DNA of 64,000 nt from the NCBI RefSeq assembly GCF_000317695.1, contig NC_019771.1:4206001-4270000 (forward strand), given 5' to 3'. Shown piece after piece: positions 1-7,783 of the stretch. Source of the DNA: Anabaena cylindrica PCC 7122. Its GTDB lineage: Bacteria > Cyanobacteriota > Cyanobacteriia > Cyanobacteriales > Nostocaceae. The translations under genes and the position numbers were made by a program. The notes under the pieces were generated by a model. The model did no database searches. It saw only the letters and a program-made list of their open reading frames with translations, and was not told the origin of the DNA. Each line of letters starts with the position of its first letter. Positions within the stretch are counted from its first letter, which is position 1.

Positions 1-352
1 TCGCATCTTGAATTACACTAAACAGCTTAGGGACAGTATTATATTGTTGGAATAATTCTTTATCAACAGGTTTGCCAGTGGCTACAGAAATCACAGAAGT
101 TGTCACACCATTACGGACTTCAACAATCACAGGGCCTCTAGCTTCAGGTGTGCAGAAGCAACTCCGCGTTAATTGATAGCGATATTTAGATATCTTTTGC
201 TGTTTCCATAATTGCCTATTTTTTCTTAACTGTCCCAAATTGGAATCGGTGGGTCGTGCTTGTGCGATTTGAATAGGTGGTTGAGCAATTAATGGTGAAT
301 ACAACCCCAAAGAAATTAGTAATCCTGCACCAATAGCAATAGGTAAGCGCAT
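1..352 (-). CDS. DUF6174-like secreted protein, 3' end outside window
   Basis: This reading frame is not closed at the left edge; about 117 codons are visible. It begins MRLPIAIGAGLLISLG, a hydrophobic signal-like segment, followed by a mature part with a tryptophan/lysine-rich helix (RQLWKQQKISKYRYQ), a Cys-Phe-Cys motif and the phrase VIVEVRNGVTTSVISV. That arrangement (W..Y.Y...C.C, then a beta strand ending in RNG) resembles DUF6174, a family of small exported proteins of unknown function. A second in-frame ATG lies 12 bases upstream, at 364, so the protein may be four residues longer. The gene is the last of its strand before a 450-base non-coding stretch. No function can be assigned. 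Confidence 0.6.
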   Translation of the reverse strand, partial: MRLPIAIGAGLLISLGLYSPLIAQPPIQIAQARPTDSNLGQLRKNRQLWKQQKISKYRYQLTRSCFCTPEARGPVIVEVRNGVTTSVISVATGKPVDKELFQQYNTVPKLFSVIQDA

Positions 353-364
353 AAAAGTCTCCAT

Positions 365-809
365 CTTTTGTAATTAATAGTTGTTATTCCTGATATAGAC
401 TATAGACGAGCTTTAGGTGCAAAAGTTGCAGAAATTTTTCAGGGTTATCCTTTTTATGGCATGATTGGGATGAGGACGTTGAATCTATCTCTATACTCAA
501 GCAACAAAATTACCTCAATAGTAAAGAGACGAAGCGAGAATATTCTACACATTTTCTATTATTAAAATGCAGTATGGGGTGAATTAGCTCATAATTCTAC
601 ATATTCAAAATCATCTAAATATTGTTTTTTTTGATGGAAGTATTGTCTTTTATTACAAAAAAGGGAACAGGGAACTCTTAACAGATAAGAAACTAAAGTT
701 TCAGAGTTGAAAGCTCAGTGAAAAAAGATGTTTTTACAAAGTGTCATTATTTCAATCTCATGTTTAAAAACATGAGTTTTTTTGTTACCTGTTGCCCGTT
801 CCCTCTGAA
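365..809. other. Non-coding stretch, no gene seen
   Basis: I find no convincing reading frame here. The part next to 365 must hold the promoter of the DUF6174-like gene. The right part contains 'gggaacaggg'-type low-complexity sequence that recurs elsewhere in the window, and a terminator-like hairpin described separately. Confidence 0.6.
757..783 (+). terminator. Terminator-like hairpin with T run
   Basis: CTCATG (757-762) and CATGAG (771-776) form a perfect 6-bp stem with an A/T loop, followed by seven T residues on the plus strand. No plus-strand gene lies upstream, so the hairpin either ends an unannotated transcript or is fortuitous. Read on the minus strand it lacks a T run, so it is a poor terminator for the hydrolase gene ending at 810. 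Confidence 0.4.
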
Positions 810-2162
810 TCAAAGTAATTTTGCTGATTCATAAAGCCTTTTAAACATCGCTTTAATTTTTGTACCATAATCTAAATCTGCTGACCATCTTCCTGATAGT
901 TGATCAACAGAGGGAGAAATACCTCTGGTTACAAATCTAAATCGAGGATCTACTTCTTGCTGGACTAAAGGTTCTAAACTGGCGTAAGCTTTCAAATGTT
1001 GAATATGCGCTCTCACACCAATTCTGGCACTAGGAAAAGATGCTGCTTCTGTCCCACCACCTATTGCACCTAAACCTGCAAAGTTATTTTGCTGAGGTTT
1101 AATATCACTGCCAAAACGTAAAAATCCTGTTTCTAGACACATTTGGCAAAAAGCAATATCATAATTTACTCCCTCAATATTGGCTTCCTCTCGATATAGT
1201 TTTGGTATATCAGGAAATTGGACAATGGCATTTTCATTGTTGTTTTTCAGGAAGATTTGTAACTGTACTTCTGTGGTATTACCATTAGAGATAATCTGGT
1301 TTATTTGACCAGTGCAAACAGTGAGAATAGAGCGGAGATTGAGAGTAGTAGTTGCAGCATCCCAGCCAACAGAAATATTAAAATCCCGGAGTTCTATGGC
1401 TTTAATATAAACTATACGCCGATAAGTAGTACGAATGACATTAGGTGATGTAGATAAATCAATTCGCAAGCGATCTACTAAATCAATGGGTATATAAGAG
1501 TTGCCATTAATTAACACTCCTTGCTCTGGATAATTTTGACCATTTATATTAATATTAATTGGTGGATAATTTGGTTCTGGAGGTGTTCCTGGCGTTGGGT
1601 CAATTGCTCGACTCCAAGCTATTAACCCGTCAACAATTCCCAAGGCGAAATCACGGCGACGAGTTTGTAACAAATTGCGATCATCTGGACTGCTGAGAAA
1701 GCCGACTTGTATTAACATTGCAGGAACAGTTGTTTGGCGACAAAATTGCAAACTACCTAAGCCACTATCTGTATCTGGCTTAACGCCACGGTTAGGTAGT
1801 TGAGGTACACGGCGCAACAATCCCATCAGCAACATTTCTGCATTTTGCTTGCGTTGATTGTTATTAGCAATGTAGTAAGCACTAGCCCCTCTCACCGTAG
1901 GACTACTAGCAGCATCAGCTGCAATTTCTAGCGCTACATCAGTGGAACGAGCGCGAGAATTAATCCAGGTAATAGTTTGGGCAGCGCTTAAATCATCAGG
2001 AACCGATAAAATTTCAATGCTACGCGCCCTGAGTTCTGTCACAATTAAATCACGTAACAGAATCATTTCTTTGGCTTCAGTTGTACCACCTGCGATCGCA
2101 CCAGGATCAATTCCCCCGGCTTCCCTTCCTCCATGCGCCGCTGAAATAAAAATACGTCCCAT
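810..2162 (-). CDS. Two-domain peptidoglycan hydrolase: degenerate amidase plus glucosaminidase
   Basis: 450 aa. Residues 1-190 have the fold signature of Amidase_3 (N-acetylmuramoyl-L-alanine amidase): ISAAHGG at the N-terminus, RGASAYYIANN, then PAMLIQVGFLSS. A proline-rich linker (about 192-205) leads to a middle beta-rich region, and the last 140 residues resemble the glucosaminidase/lysozyme-like family (FCQMCLETGFLRFG, FAGLGAIGGG), with the expected catalytic Glu in LETG. Two key amidase positions appear substituted: the usual SIHxNA zinc-His motif reads EIAADA, and the catalytic Glu of the VEVGF motif is Gln (IQVGF). The amidase half may therefore only bind peptidoglycan. GGGAAG upstream of the ATG supports this start. 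No signal peptide is evident. Confidence 0.75.
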   Translation of the reverse strand: MGRIFISAAHGGREAGGIDPGAIAGGTTEAKEMILLRDLIVTELRARSIEILSVPDDLSAAQTITWINSRARSTDVALEIAADAASSPTVRGASAYYIANNNQRKQNAEMLLMGLLRRVPQLPNRGVKPDTDSGLGSLQFCRQTTVPAMLIQVGFLSSPDDRNLLQTRRRDFALGIVDGLIAWSRAIDPTPGTPPEPNYPPINININGQNYPEQGVLINGNSYIPIDLVDRLRIDLSTSPNVIRTTYRRIVYIKAIELRDFNISVGWDAATTTLNLRSILTVCTGQINQIISNGNTTEVQLQIFLKNNNENAIVQFPDIPKLYREEANIEGVNYDIAFCQMCLETGFLRFGSDIKPQQNNFAGLGAIGGGTEAASFPSARIGVRAHIQHLKAYASLEPLVQQEVDPRFRFVTRGISPSVDQLSGRWSADLDYGTKIKAMFKRLYESAKLL

Positions 2163-2251
2163 TTTGATTCTTCCCGTTGTTAAGCTCCAGCGTATGCAAT
2201 TTTAGCGAGTATTCCCGGCTGAAAACAAGAATTATAATAGTCTTTGAAGGC

Positions 2252-2375
2252 GGGAGTCAGGAGTTCGGAGTTAGGAGTTCGGAGTTCGGAGTCAGGAGTC
2301 AGGAGTTAGGAGTCAGGAAGCAGGAGTTAGGAGTTCGGAGTTAGGAGTTAGGAGTTCGGAGTTCGGAGTCAGGAG
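2252..2375 (+). repeat. Heptanucleotide repeat array (GTCAGGA/GTTCGGA type)
   Basis: About 17 consecutive 7-base units of the form AGTCAGG, AGTTAGG or AGTTCGG occupy the upstream region of the hydrolase gene and the space before dnaG. Such short tandemly repeated repetitive (STRR) sequences are typical of Nostocales. The same unit recurs at 23,327, 48,988, 53,466 and 58,344. Confidence 0.9.
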
Positions 2376-2420
2376 GAAGAAGAGGATTTAGAATAATCTA
2401 GAACCTGAAAAAGTGTTTAC

Positions 2421-2494
2421 CAGTCCCCAGTCCCCAATCCCCAGTCCCCAATCCCCAATCCCCAATCCCCAGTCCCCAGTCCCCAATCACCAAT
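2421..2494 (+). repeat. Heptanucleotide repeat array (CCCAGTC/CCCAATC)
   Basis: Alternating CCCAGTC and CCCAATC 7-base units run up to about 10 bases before the dnaG start codon. This second heptamer class means the 342 bases between the hydrolase and dnaG are almost entirely repeat DNA, with little room for a conventional promoter except between about 2,376 and 2,420. Confidence 0.9.
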
Positions 2495-2504
2495 TCCTTA
2501 AAAA

Positions 2505-4412
2505 ATGGAAATCCCTCGCTTACATCCAGACACAATTGAAGAAGTTAAACTCCGGGCTGATATTGTCGATGTTGTCTCGGAATATGTGGTATTGCGGAAG
2601 CGAGGGAAAGATTTTGTCGGTTTATGTCCTTTCCATGATGAGAAAAGCCCCAGTTTCACCGTTAGCCCCAGCAAGCAAATGTTTTATTGCTTCGGTTGTC
2701 AAGCTGGAGGTAACGCCATTAAGTTTGTCATGGATTTGGGGAAAAGGCACTTTACGGAAGTAGTATTAGACTTAGCACGACGTTACCAAGTACCTGTACA
2801 AACCTTAGAACCTGAGCAAAAACAAGAATTACAGCGCCAGTTGTCTTTGCGTGAACAGTTGTATGAAGTTTTAGCTTCCACCGCCCAGTTTTATCAACAC
2901 GCTCTTAGACATACCCAGCAACAAAAGGTGATGCAGTATTTGCGTGAAAATCGCCAACTCAGAGAAGAAACAATTCAACAATTTGGTTTAGGTTATGCTC
3001 CCGCAGGTTGGGAAACCCTGCATCGGTATTTGGTGGAAGATAAACATTATCCAGTACAACTGGTGGAAAAAGCGGGTTTGATTAAACCGAGGAAAGAAGG
3101 GGGCGGTTATTATGATGTATTCCGGGATAGGCTGATGATTCCTATCCGCGACGTACAAGGGAGAGTTATTGCGTTTGGTGGGAGAACGCTGACAGAAGAA
3201 CAACCAAAATATTTAAATTCCCCGGAAACCGAACTTTTCAGTAAAGGTAAAACCTTATTTGCGCTAGATCAAGCCAAAGATGGTATTGCTAAACTAGATC
3301 AAGCTGTGGTGGTTGAGGGATATTTTGATGCGATCGCTCTCCATGCTGCGGGAATTAACAACGCCGTCGCTTCTCTAGGTACAGCATTAAGCATAGAACA
3401 AGTCAGACTGCTATTGCGTTACACCGATTCCAAACAACTAATACTCAACTTTGATGCCGATAAAGCGGGAACCAACGCCGCCGAAAGAGCGATCGGTGAA
3501 ATTGCCACATTAGCTTACAAAGGCGAAGTGCAGTTAAAAATTCTTAACTTACCCAATGGTAAAGATGCTGACGAATATTTACAAAGTCATACATCAGCAG
3601 ATTATCAGCAACTATTAGCAACCGCCCCACTATGGTTAAATTGGCAGATTGACCAAATTATTCAAAATAGAGATTTAAGACAAGCTACTGACTTTCAACA
3701 AGTCACGCAACAAATAGTTAAACTCTTGCAAAATATAGTTAATGGTGATACTCTTAATTACTACATTTCCTACTGTGCAGAAATACTCAGCTTAGGGGAC
3801 TCTAGAATTATCCCCCTACGAGTTGAAAATCTACTAACTCAAATTGCACCCGCTAGTGTGCAAACTCCACCATCGCGGTTCCGCAAACAGGAGTCTAAAA
3901 CGCCAAAGCTATCTCTAGTAAATACCGAACGTAGTTTATTAGAACAAGCCGAGGCGTTATTATTACAAATTTATCTCCATTGTCCAGAACAGCGTCAGCT
4001 AATAATTAATGAATTAGAAGAAAGAAATTTAGAATTAAGCCTTACTCATCACCGTTTTTTATGGCTACAGATTTCAGAATTAACAGATGAAGCTGATTTA
4101 ATTTCCAATTTACAAAACAGGTATTTAGAATTATCCGAAGAATTGGGATTGATTTCGCATTTATTCCATTTGAATGAAAAAACTAACAAAGAAATACTGC
4201 GTACTCCCCAAGTAGTTCAAGCAACGCTGGCTTGTATGGAAATAGTCTTGAGAGAAAAACGTTATCGTCACTTTATGGAATTGTGGGAGAATATTGATAT
4301 CCAAGCAGAACCAGATAAATATAAATCTTATGCAGATGCCATATATGCAGAGAAAATGCGGATACAAGAATTAGATAAACAACGTCAATTTCCCATTACT
4401 GAATTACTATAA
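2505..4412 (+). CDS. dnaG: DNA primase DnaG
   Basis: 635 aa, a normal length for DnaG, which makes RNA primers for lagging-strand synthesis. The N-terminal CHC2 zinc-binding domain is clear (CPFHDEKSPSFTVSP, then FYCFGC, about residues 39-65). The TOPRIM catalytic domain follows, with VVVEGYFDAIALH (the conserved Glu) and FDADKAG (the metal-binding Asp pair) at about residues 255-320. The C-terminal third is the helicase-interacting region and is less conserved. The ATG at 2505 (MEIPRLHPDTIEEVK) matches the usual cyanobacterial start. There is no strong ribosome binding site, and the heptamer array ends just upstream. It is transcribed alone. Confidence 0.97.
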   Translation: MEIPRLHPDTIEEVKLRADIVDVVSEYVVLRKRGKDFVGLCPFHDEKSPSFTVSPSKQMFYCFGCQAGGNAIKFVMDLGKRHFTEVVLDLARRYQVPVQTLEPEQKQELQRQLSLREQLYEVLASTAQFYQHALRHTQQQKVMQYLRENRQLREETIQQFGLGYAPAGWETLHRYLVEDKHYPVQLVEKAGLIKPRKEGGGYYDVFRDRLMIPIRDVQGRVIAFGGRTLTEEQPKYLNSPETELFSKGKTLFALDQAKDGIAKLDQAVVVEGYFDAIALHAAGINNAVASLGTALSIEQVRLLLRYTDSKQLILNFDADKAGTNAAERAIGEIATLAYKGEVQLKILNLPNGKDADEYLQSHTSADYQQLLATAPLWLNWQIDQIIQNRDLRQATDFQQVTQQIVKLLQNIVNGDTLNYYISYCAEILSLGDSRIIPLRVENLLTQIAPASVQTPPSRFRKQESKTPKLSLVNTERSLLEQAEALLLQIYLHCPEQRQLIINELEERNLELSLTHHRFLWLQISELTDEADLISNLQNRYLELSEELGLISHLFHLNEKTNKEILRTPQVVQATLACMEIVLREKRYRHFMELWENIDIQAEPDKYKSYADAIYAEKMRIQELDKQRQFPITELL

Positions 4413-4515
4413 AATAATTTGTAATTCTTATCTAACTTTTCTTCCTGATTCCTAAATTCTGACTCTTTTTATAGCCTTTCCCACTCTAGTAAGATACAAA
4501 ATTACCAATCCCCAA

Positions 4516-4538
4516 CCCTCCCCTTACCAAGGGGAGGG
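4516..4538. repeat. Dispersed CCCTCCCCTT/AAGGGGAGGG palindrome
   Basis: A 10-bp perfect inverted repeat (4516-4525 and 4529-4538) with a 3-base spacer is followed by GC-rich GTGCGCGACAGCGCGGGTGGGG. Related sequence appears at 13,171-13,245 and inside the BchH gene near 59,170. It lies between the convergent dnaG and the gene ending at 4584 and could form a hairpin in either transcript. Confidence 0.75.
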
Positions 4539-4583
4539 TGCGCGACAGCGCGGGTGGGGTGTATTTCATGAGCTTGGGAATTG

Positions 4584-5264
4584 CTATATATCTATTGTTT
4601 CTGAGCCAATGAGGTTAGCTGCTTCTTGTAAAAGCTGCTGTTGTTCTTTTTGAATTGATTCTAAACGATGAGAAATTTCTGCTAATCTTTGTTGTTTATT
4701 TTGGTAAGTTATTCCATCCGGCGTTACTACGGAAATATAATTATTTTCGTTAGTATCTGTAATTTTCGCTAACTGGAAATTACCAAATTTGTTTAATGAC
4801 AAAAAAATAGTTTTAAATAAAGCTTGAATCAATTGAAAGGGAATTTTTAAAATAGACCAACTAGCAGTTTCAATTAAATGGATGATTCCTTTAAATATGC
4901 TCCAAGTAAAAGCGATTATAAATAGCAGAATTACTAAAGTTATAATGGGGTGATTACTTGCCCAACCGAGTATTTGTAAAATCCATAAAAATGTTGGGTG
5001 TTGCGTTATTAAATCTTTGACAGAATGAGTAATTACATTTTCAATTGTTTCTGATGTGGTATTTTTAATTTGTGTAGCGGTTTGCCAACTATCCTCTAAA
5101 GAACCTTTAGCTTGATCTAAAGTTGTCGTAATTTTATTAATTGCCTGATCAGTTTTATAATCTGCTGTTTCTTTGAAAGACTTACCAAGTTGCTGTGCTG
5201 ATTGACTGAAAGAGTGAACATTATTTTTTAATATTTGCAAGTTTGTATTTATTGGAAGTTCCAT
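4584..5264 (-). CDS. Hypothetical membrane protein with coiled coil
   Basis: 226 aa, family not recognised. Residues 1-85 are helical and polar (SFSQSAQQLGKSFKETADY), resembling the amphipathic repeats of apolipoprotein- or phasin-like proteins. A hydrophobic pair of segments follows (about 92-135; ITLVILLFIIAFTWSIF) with a reentrant or amphipathic stretch after it. The C-terminal 60 residues include a Glu/Gln-rich helix (RLAEISHRLESIQKEQQQLLQEA). It is probably a small inner-membrane or thylakoid protein exposing coiled-coil ends. It converges on dnaG and is separated from the upstream regulator gene by about 150 bases. No function is offered. Confidence 0.7.
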   Translation of the reverse strand: MELPINTNLQILKNNVHSFSQSAQQLGKSFKETADYKTDQAINKITTTLDQAKGSLEDSWQTATQIKNTTSETIENVITHSVKDLITQHPTFLWILQILGWASNHPIITLVILLFIIAFTWSIFKGIIHLIETASWSILKIPFQLIQALFKTIFLSLNKFGNFQLAKITDTNENNYISVVTPDGITYQNKQQRLAEISHRLESIQKEQQQLLQEAANLIGSETIDI

Positions 5265-5412
5265 AAAACATATTACTAGAATGAAAGTTGAGTCAAAAAT
5301 TAATTTTGAGCCTGTTTCACAATCATAACGCTATTCAATATTTCTGCAATCATTGTTATATCCGATTCATATTAGTGAGAATAATTACTTGTAGTAAACC
5401 AATTACCAATTA

Positions 5413-7149
5413 CTATTTACCCAATAGATCGATAGCAAAGCCTATTTCTTTGTTTGCTTTTTGCAGCCATTGAGAGAGGAGAGATGATGGCATTGGCTGA
5501 GAAAATAGATAGCCTTGTCCATATTTGCAGCCAAGCGATCGCAAACGCTTCATCTGTGCGACTGTTTCCACACCTTCGGCAATCACATCTAAACCTAGAG
5601 TATGAGCTAAAGTGATAATTGCTTGCACAATTCCCAAGTTCTGCTCATCTCTATCTATTCGCGATACAAAAGAGCGATCAATTTTGAGAGTATCAACAGG
5701 CAAATCGCGTAAATAAGACAAAGAAGAATAACCAGTACCAAAATCATCAATGCTAATTTGGATACCTGCTGCGCGAAATTCTTCTAAACTGGCGATAACT
5801 GTTTGCGTGTTGTTCATCAGCGTACTCTCTGTAATTTCCAGCTTGAGTGTGATTTGATGTAAATTCAGAGACTGATAATGATGAATAATGTTGGGAACTA
5901 CACCTATTTCATTTAACTGTACCCCTGATAGATTTATTGACAAACTTAGAGGTAGATCATCTAAAAACTGATTTTGCCAAATAGTTAACTGTTGGCAAGC
6001 ATTTTCTAAAATCCATTCGCCCAGGGGAATAATTAGCCCAGTTTGTTCCGCTAAGGGGATGAATTGAATCGGTGAAATCCATCCTTGTTCTGGATGGTGC
6101 CAGCGAATCAAAGCTTCAAATCCCACTACTTTGTAAGGATGAAGGGAAATAATGGGTTGATAAAAAAGTTGTAACTGTTGTTTGCTGATTGCTTGCCTTA
6201 GTTCAGTTTCCATCTGCAATCGCTCTAAAGCTCTAGTTTGCATACTGCGATTGTATACAACCGTGGGATATTGTAATCCCTGTTCTTTCGCAGTGTAGTT
6301 GGCCGTTTCTGCTGCCCGCAAAAACTCTTCCGGTTCATCAAAGCCAAGACTAGAATCTACAACACCAATTGTAATAGAGGCATAAATTACAAAACCTTCT
6401 AGCGCGAAGGGAGGATCTATGACTCGATGCATTTCTATTGCGTGGGTTTCTGCTTCGCTTACATGATTGATATTTCCTAGTATTAATATAAATTCATCCT
6501 TGCCCATTTTTGCTAAGTAGTCACCAGGACGTAAGCTGGCTTGCAGACGGTTTGCGACTTCAATTAGCAGTTGTTCACTTTTAATGTGTCCAAAGCCATA
6601 TTTAATTTTGCGATATTGGTCAATATTTATAAATAGAACCGCAAATTTATAGCACTTGAGGATTTGCTTTCGTAAAATATTTAAGACTGCATTGCGATTA
6701 GGTAAGCCGGTTAATTCATCATAAAATGCTAAAAATTTGACTTTCTCTAATGCCTGTTTACGTTCACATCGTACCTTAGCTTCTCGCAATTCTCTTTCAA
6801 TAGCTGGAGCAAGCCTTGTTAAGTTATGCTTGAGCAAATAATCATGAGCGCCATCTCTCATTAATTTAACAGCTATTTCTTCCCCGATTGAACCGGAGAC
6901 AACGATAAAAGGAGTATCCAATTTTCGCAGTTTGATCAAACTGAGTGCAGCCACAGCACTAAATTGAGGCATAGAATAATCTGTTAAAATTACATCCCAT
7001 TCTTGAGATTCAAGAGCGGCTATCATTGCTTCAATCGTGTCAACTCGTTGATAAACTACTTTGTAATTTGCCGCTTCCAATTCTAAGACCATTAATTCTG
7101 CATCGTCTAAATTATCTTCAACAATGAGAATTTTAATTTGCTCAGTCAT
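5413..7149 (-). CDS. Response regulator with degenerate GGDEF and intact EAL output
   Basis: 578 aa. An N-terminal receiver domain (1-125) has the phospho-acceptor Asp at about residue 57 (ILTDYSMP) and the acidic pair EDN. A short linker precedes a GGDEF domain (about 145-300), recognisable from DELTGLPNR, in which the signature reads GKDEF instead of GGDEF. The C-terminal EAL domain (about 315-565) has FEALIRW, the lower DDFGTGYSSL motif and LKIDRSFV, so it is probably an active c-di-GMP phosphodiesterase while the cyclase half is likely inactive or regulatory. The start is 9 bases downstream of the previous regulator gene, indicating co-transcription. It would lower c-di-GMP when phosphorylated by the kinase encoded at 7784-10690. 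Confidence 0.9.
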   Translation of the reverse strand: MTEQIKILIVEDNLDDAELMVLELEAANYKVVYQRVDTIEAMIAALESQEWDVILTDYSMPQFSAVAALSLIKLRKLDTPFIVVSGSIGEEIAVKLMRDGAHDYLLKHNLTRLAPAIERELREAKVRCERKQALEKVKFLAFYDELTGLPNRNAVLNILRKQILKCYKFAVLFINIDQYRKIKYGFGHIKSEQLLIEVANRLQASLRPGDYLAKMGKDEFILILGNINHVSEAETHAIEMHRVIDPPFALEGFVIYASITIGVVDSSLGFDEPEEFLRAAETANYTAKEQGLQYPTVVYNRSMQTRALERLQMETELRQAISKQQLQLFYQPIISLHPYKVVGFEALIRWHHPEQGWISPIQFIPLAEQTGLIIPLGEWILENACQQLTIWQNQFLDDLPLSLSINLSGVQLNEIGVVPNIIHHYQSLNLHQITLKLEITESTLMNNTQTVIASLEEFRAAGIQISIDDFGTGYSSLSYLRDLPVDTLKIDRSFVSRIDRDEQNLGIVQAIITLAHTLGLDVIAEGVETVAQMKRLRSLGCKYGQGYLFSQPMPSSLLSQWLQKANKEIGFAIDLLGK

Positions 7150-7158
7150 AAAAATTCT

Positions 7159-7581
7159 TTATTGGGTTAGGGGCGAAGGACTGTTGAGAACCAACCAGTA
7201 CATTCCTAGCTGTTGCATGACACTCACAAATTGGTCGTAATCGACTGGTTTGCGGATATAGCTGTTGCAACCCAAACCGTAGCCTTGAAGACGATCACTC
7301 TCTTCATTAGAGGTCGTCAAAATCACAATAGGTAACAATCTAGTCCGAGAATTAGCACGAATTTGCCGAAGAACTTCTAATCCGTCGATACGGGGTAGCT
7401 GTAAATCTAACAGAATCAAGTCAGGTAGAGTATTTTCTGCAAATAGATAATTAATTGCTTCAACGCCGTCTCTAGCAATTACGACATTTTCTTGTAGCCC
7501 CGTTCGCTCAAATGCAAGTAATGTTAGTTCTATATCATCAGGATTGTCCTCAATAATCAGTAGTGTATTTTTTGTGGTCAT
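7159..7581 (-). CDS. Single-domain response regulator, Rcp1-like
   Basis: 140 aa, a lone receiver domain of the Rcp1 type that partners phytochrome-like kinases in cyanobacteria. It has the acidic pocket EDNPDD, the phospho-acceptor Asp at about 59 (LILLDLQLP), the conserved Thr/Ser region VILTTSN and the Lys of YIRKP. There is no output domain, so it likely passes phosphate on or acts by protein contact. It sits between the kinase gene (about 200 bases upstream) and the EAL regulator (9 bases downstream), an arrangement that suggests a phosphorelay from one kinase to two receivers. Confidence 0.92.
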   Translation of the reverse strand: MTTKNTLLIIEDNPDDIELTLLAFERTGLQENVVIARDGVEAINYLFAENTLPDLILLDLQLPRIDGLEVLRQIRANSRTRLLPIVILTTSNEESDRLQGYGLGCNSYIRKPVDYDQFVSVMQQLGMYWLVLNSPSPLTQ

Positions 7582-7783
7582 ATGATCTTGGAGTATATCG
7601 TATGTTTCACAATAATATTAGGATGGCTATTTTTTTTTTACTAAGGAAGTTTTACTGAGCTTATATTGAAGATTTGCTAAAGTTGTAGCAATATCAAAAT
7701 CTAAAAATGAGGGGATGATTTCATAAATAGTCTCTTAGTAGGAGATCAAAATATATTGATGAATATCCGAACTTAATCTTTTA

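Noticed and set aside
2413..2763. 116-codon frame starting in the CCCAGTC repeats
   Set aside because: It is repeat DNA followed by an out-of-frame reading of dnaG.
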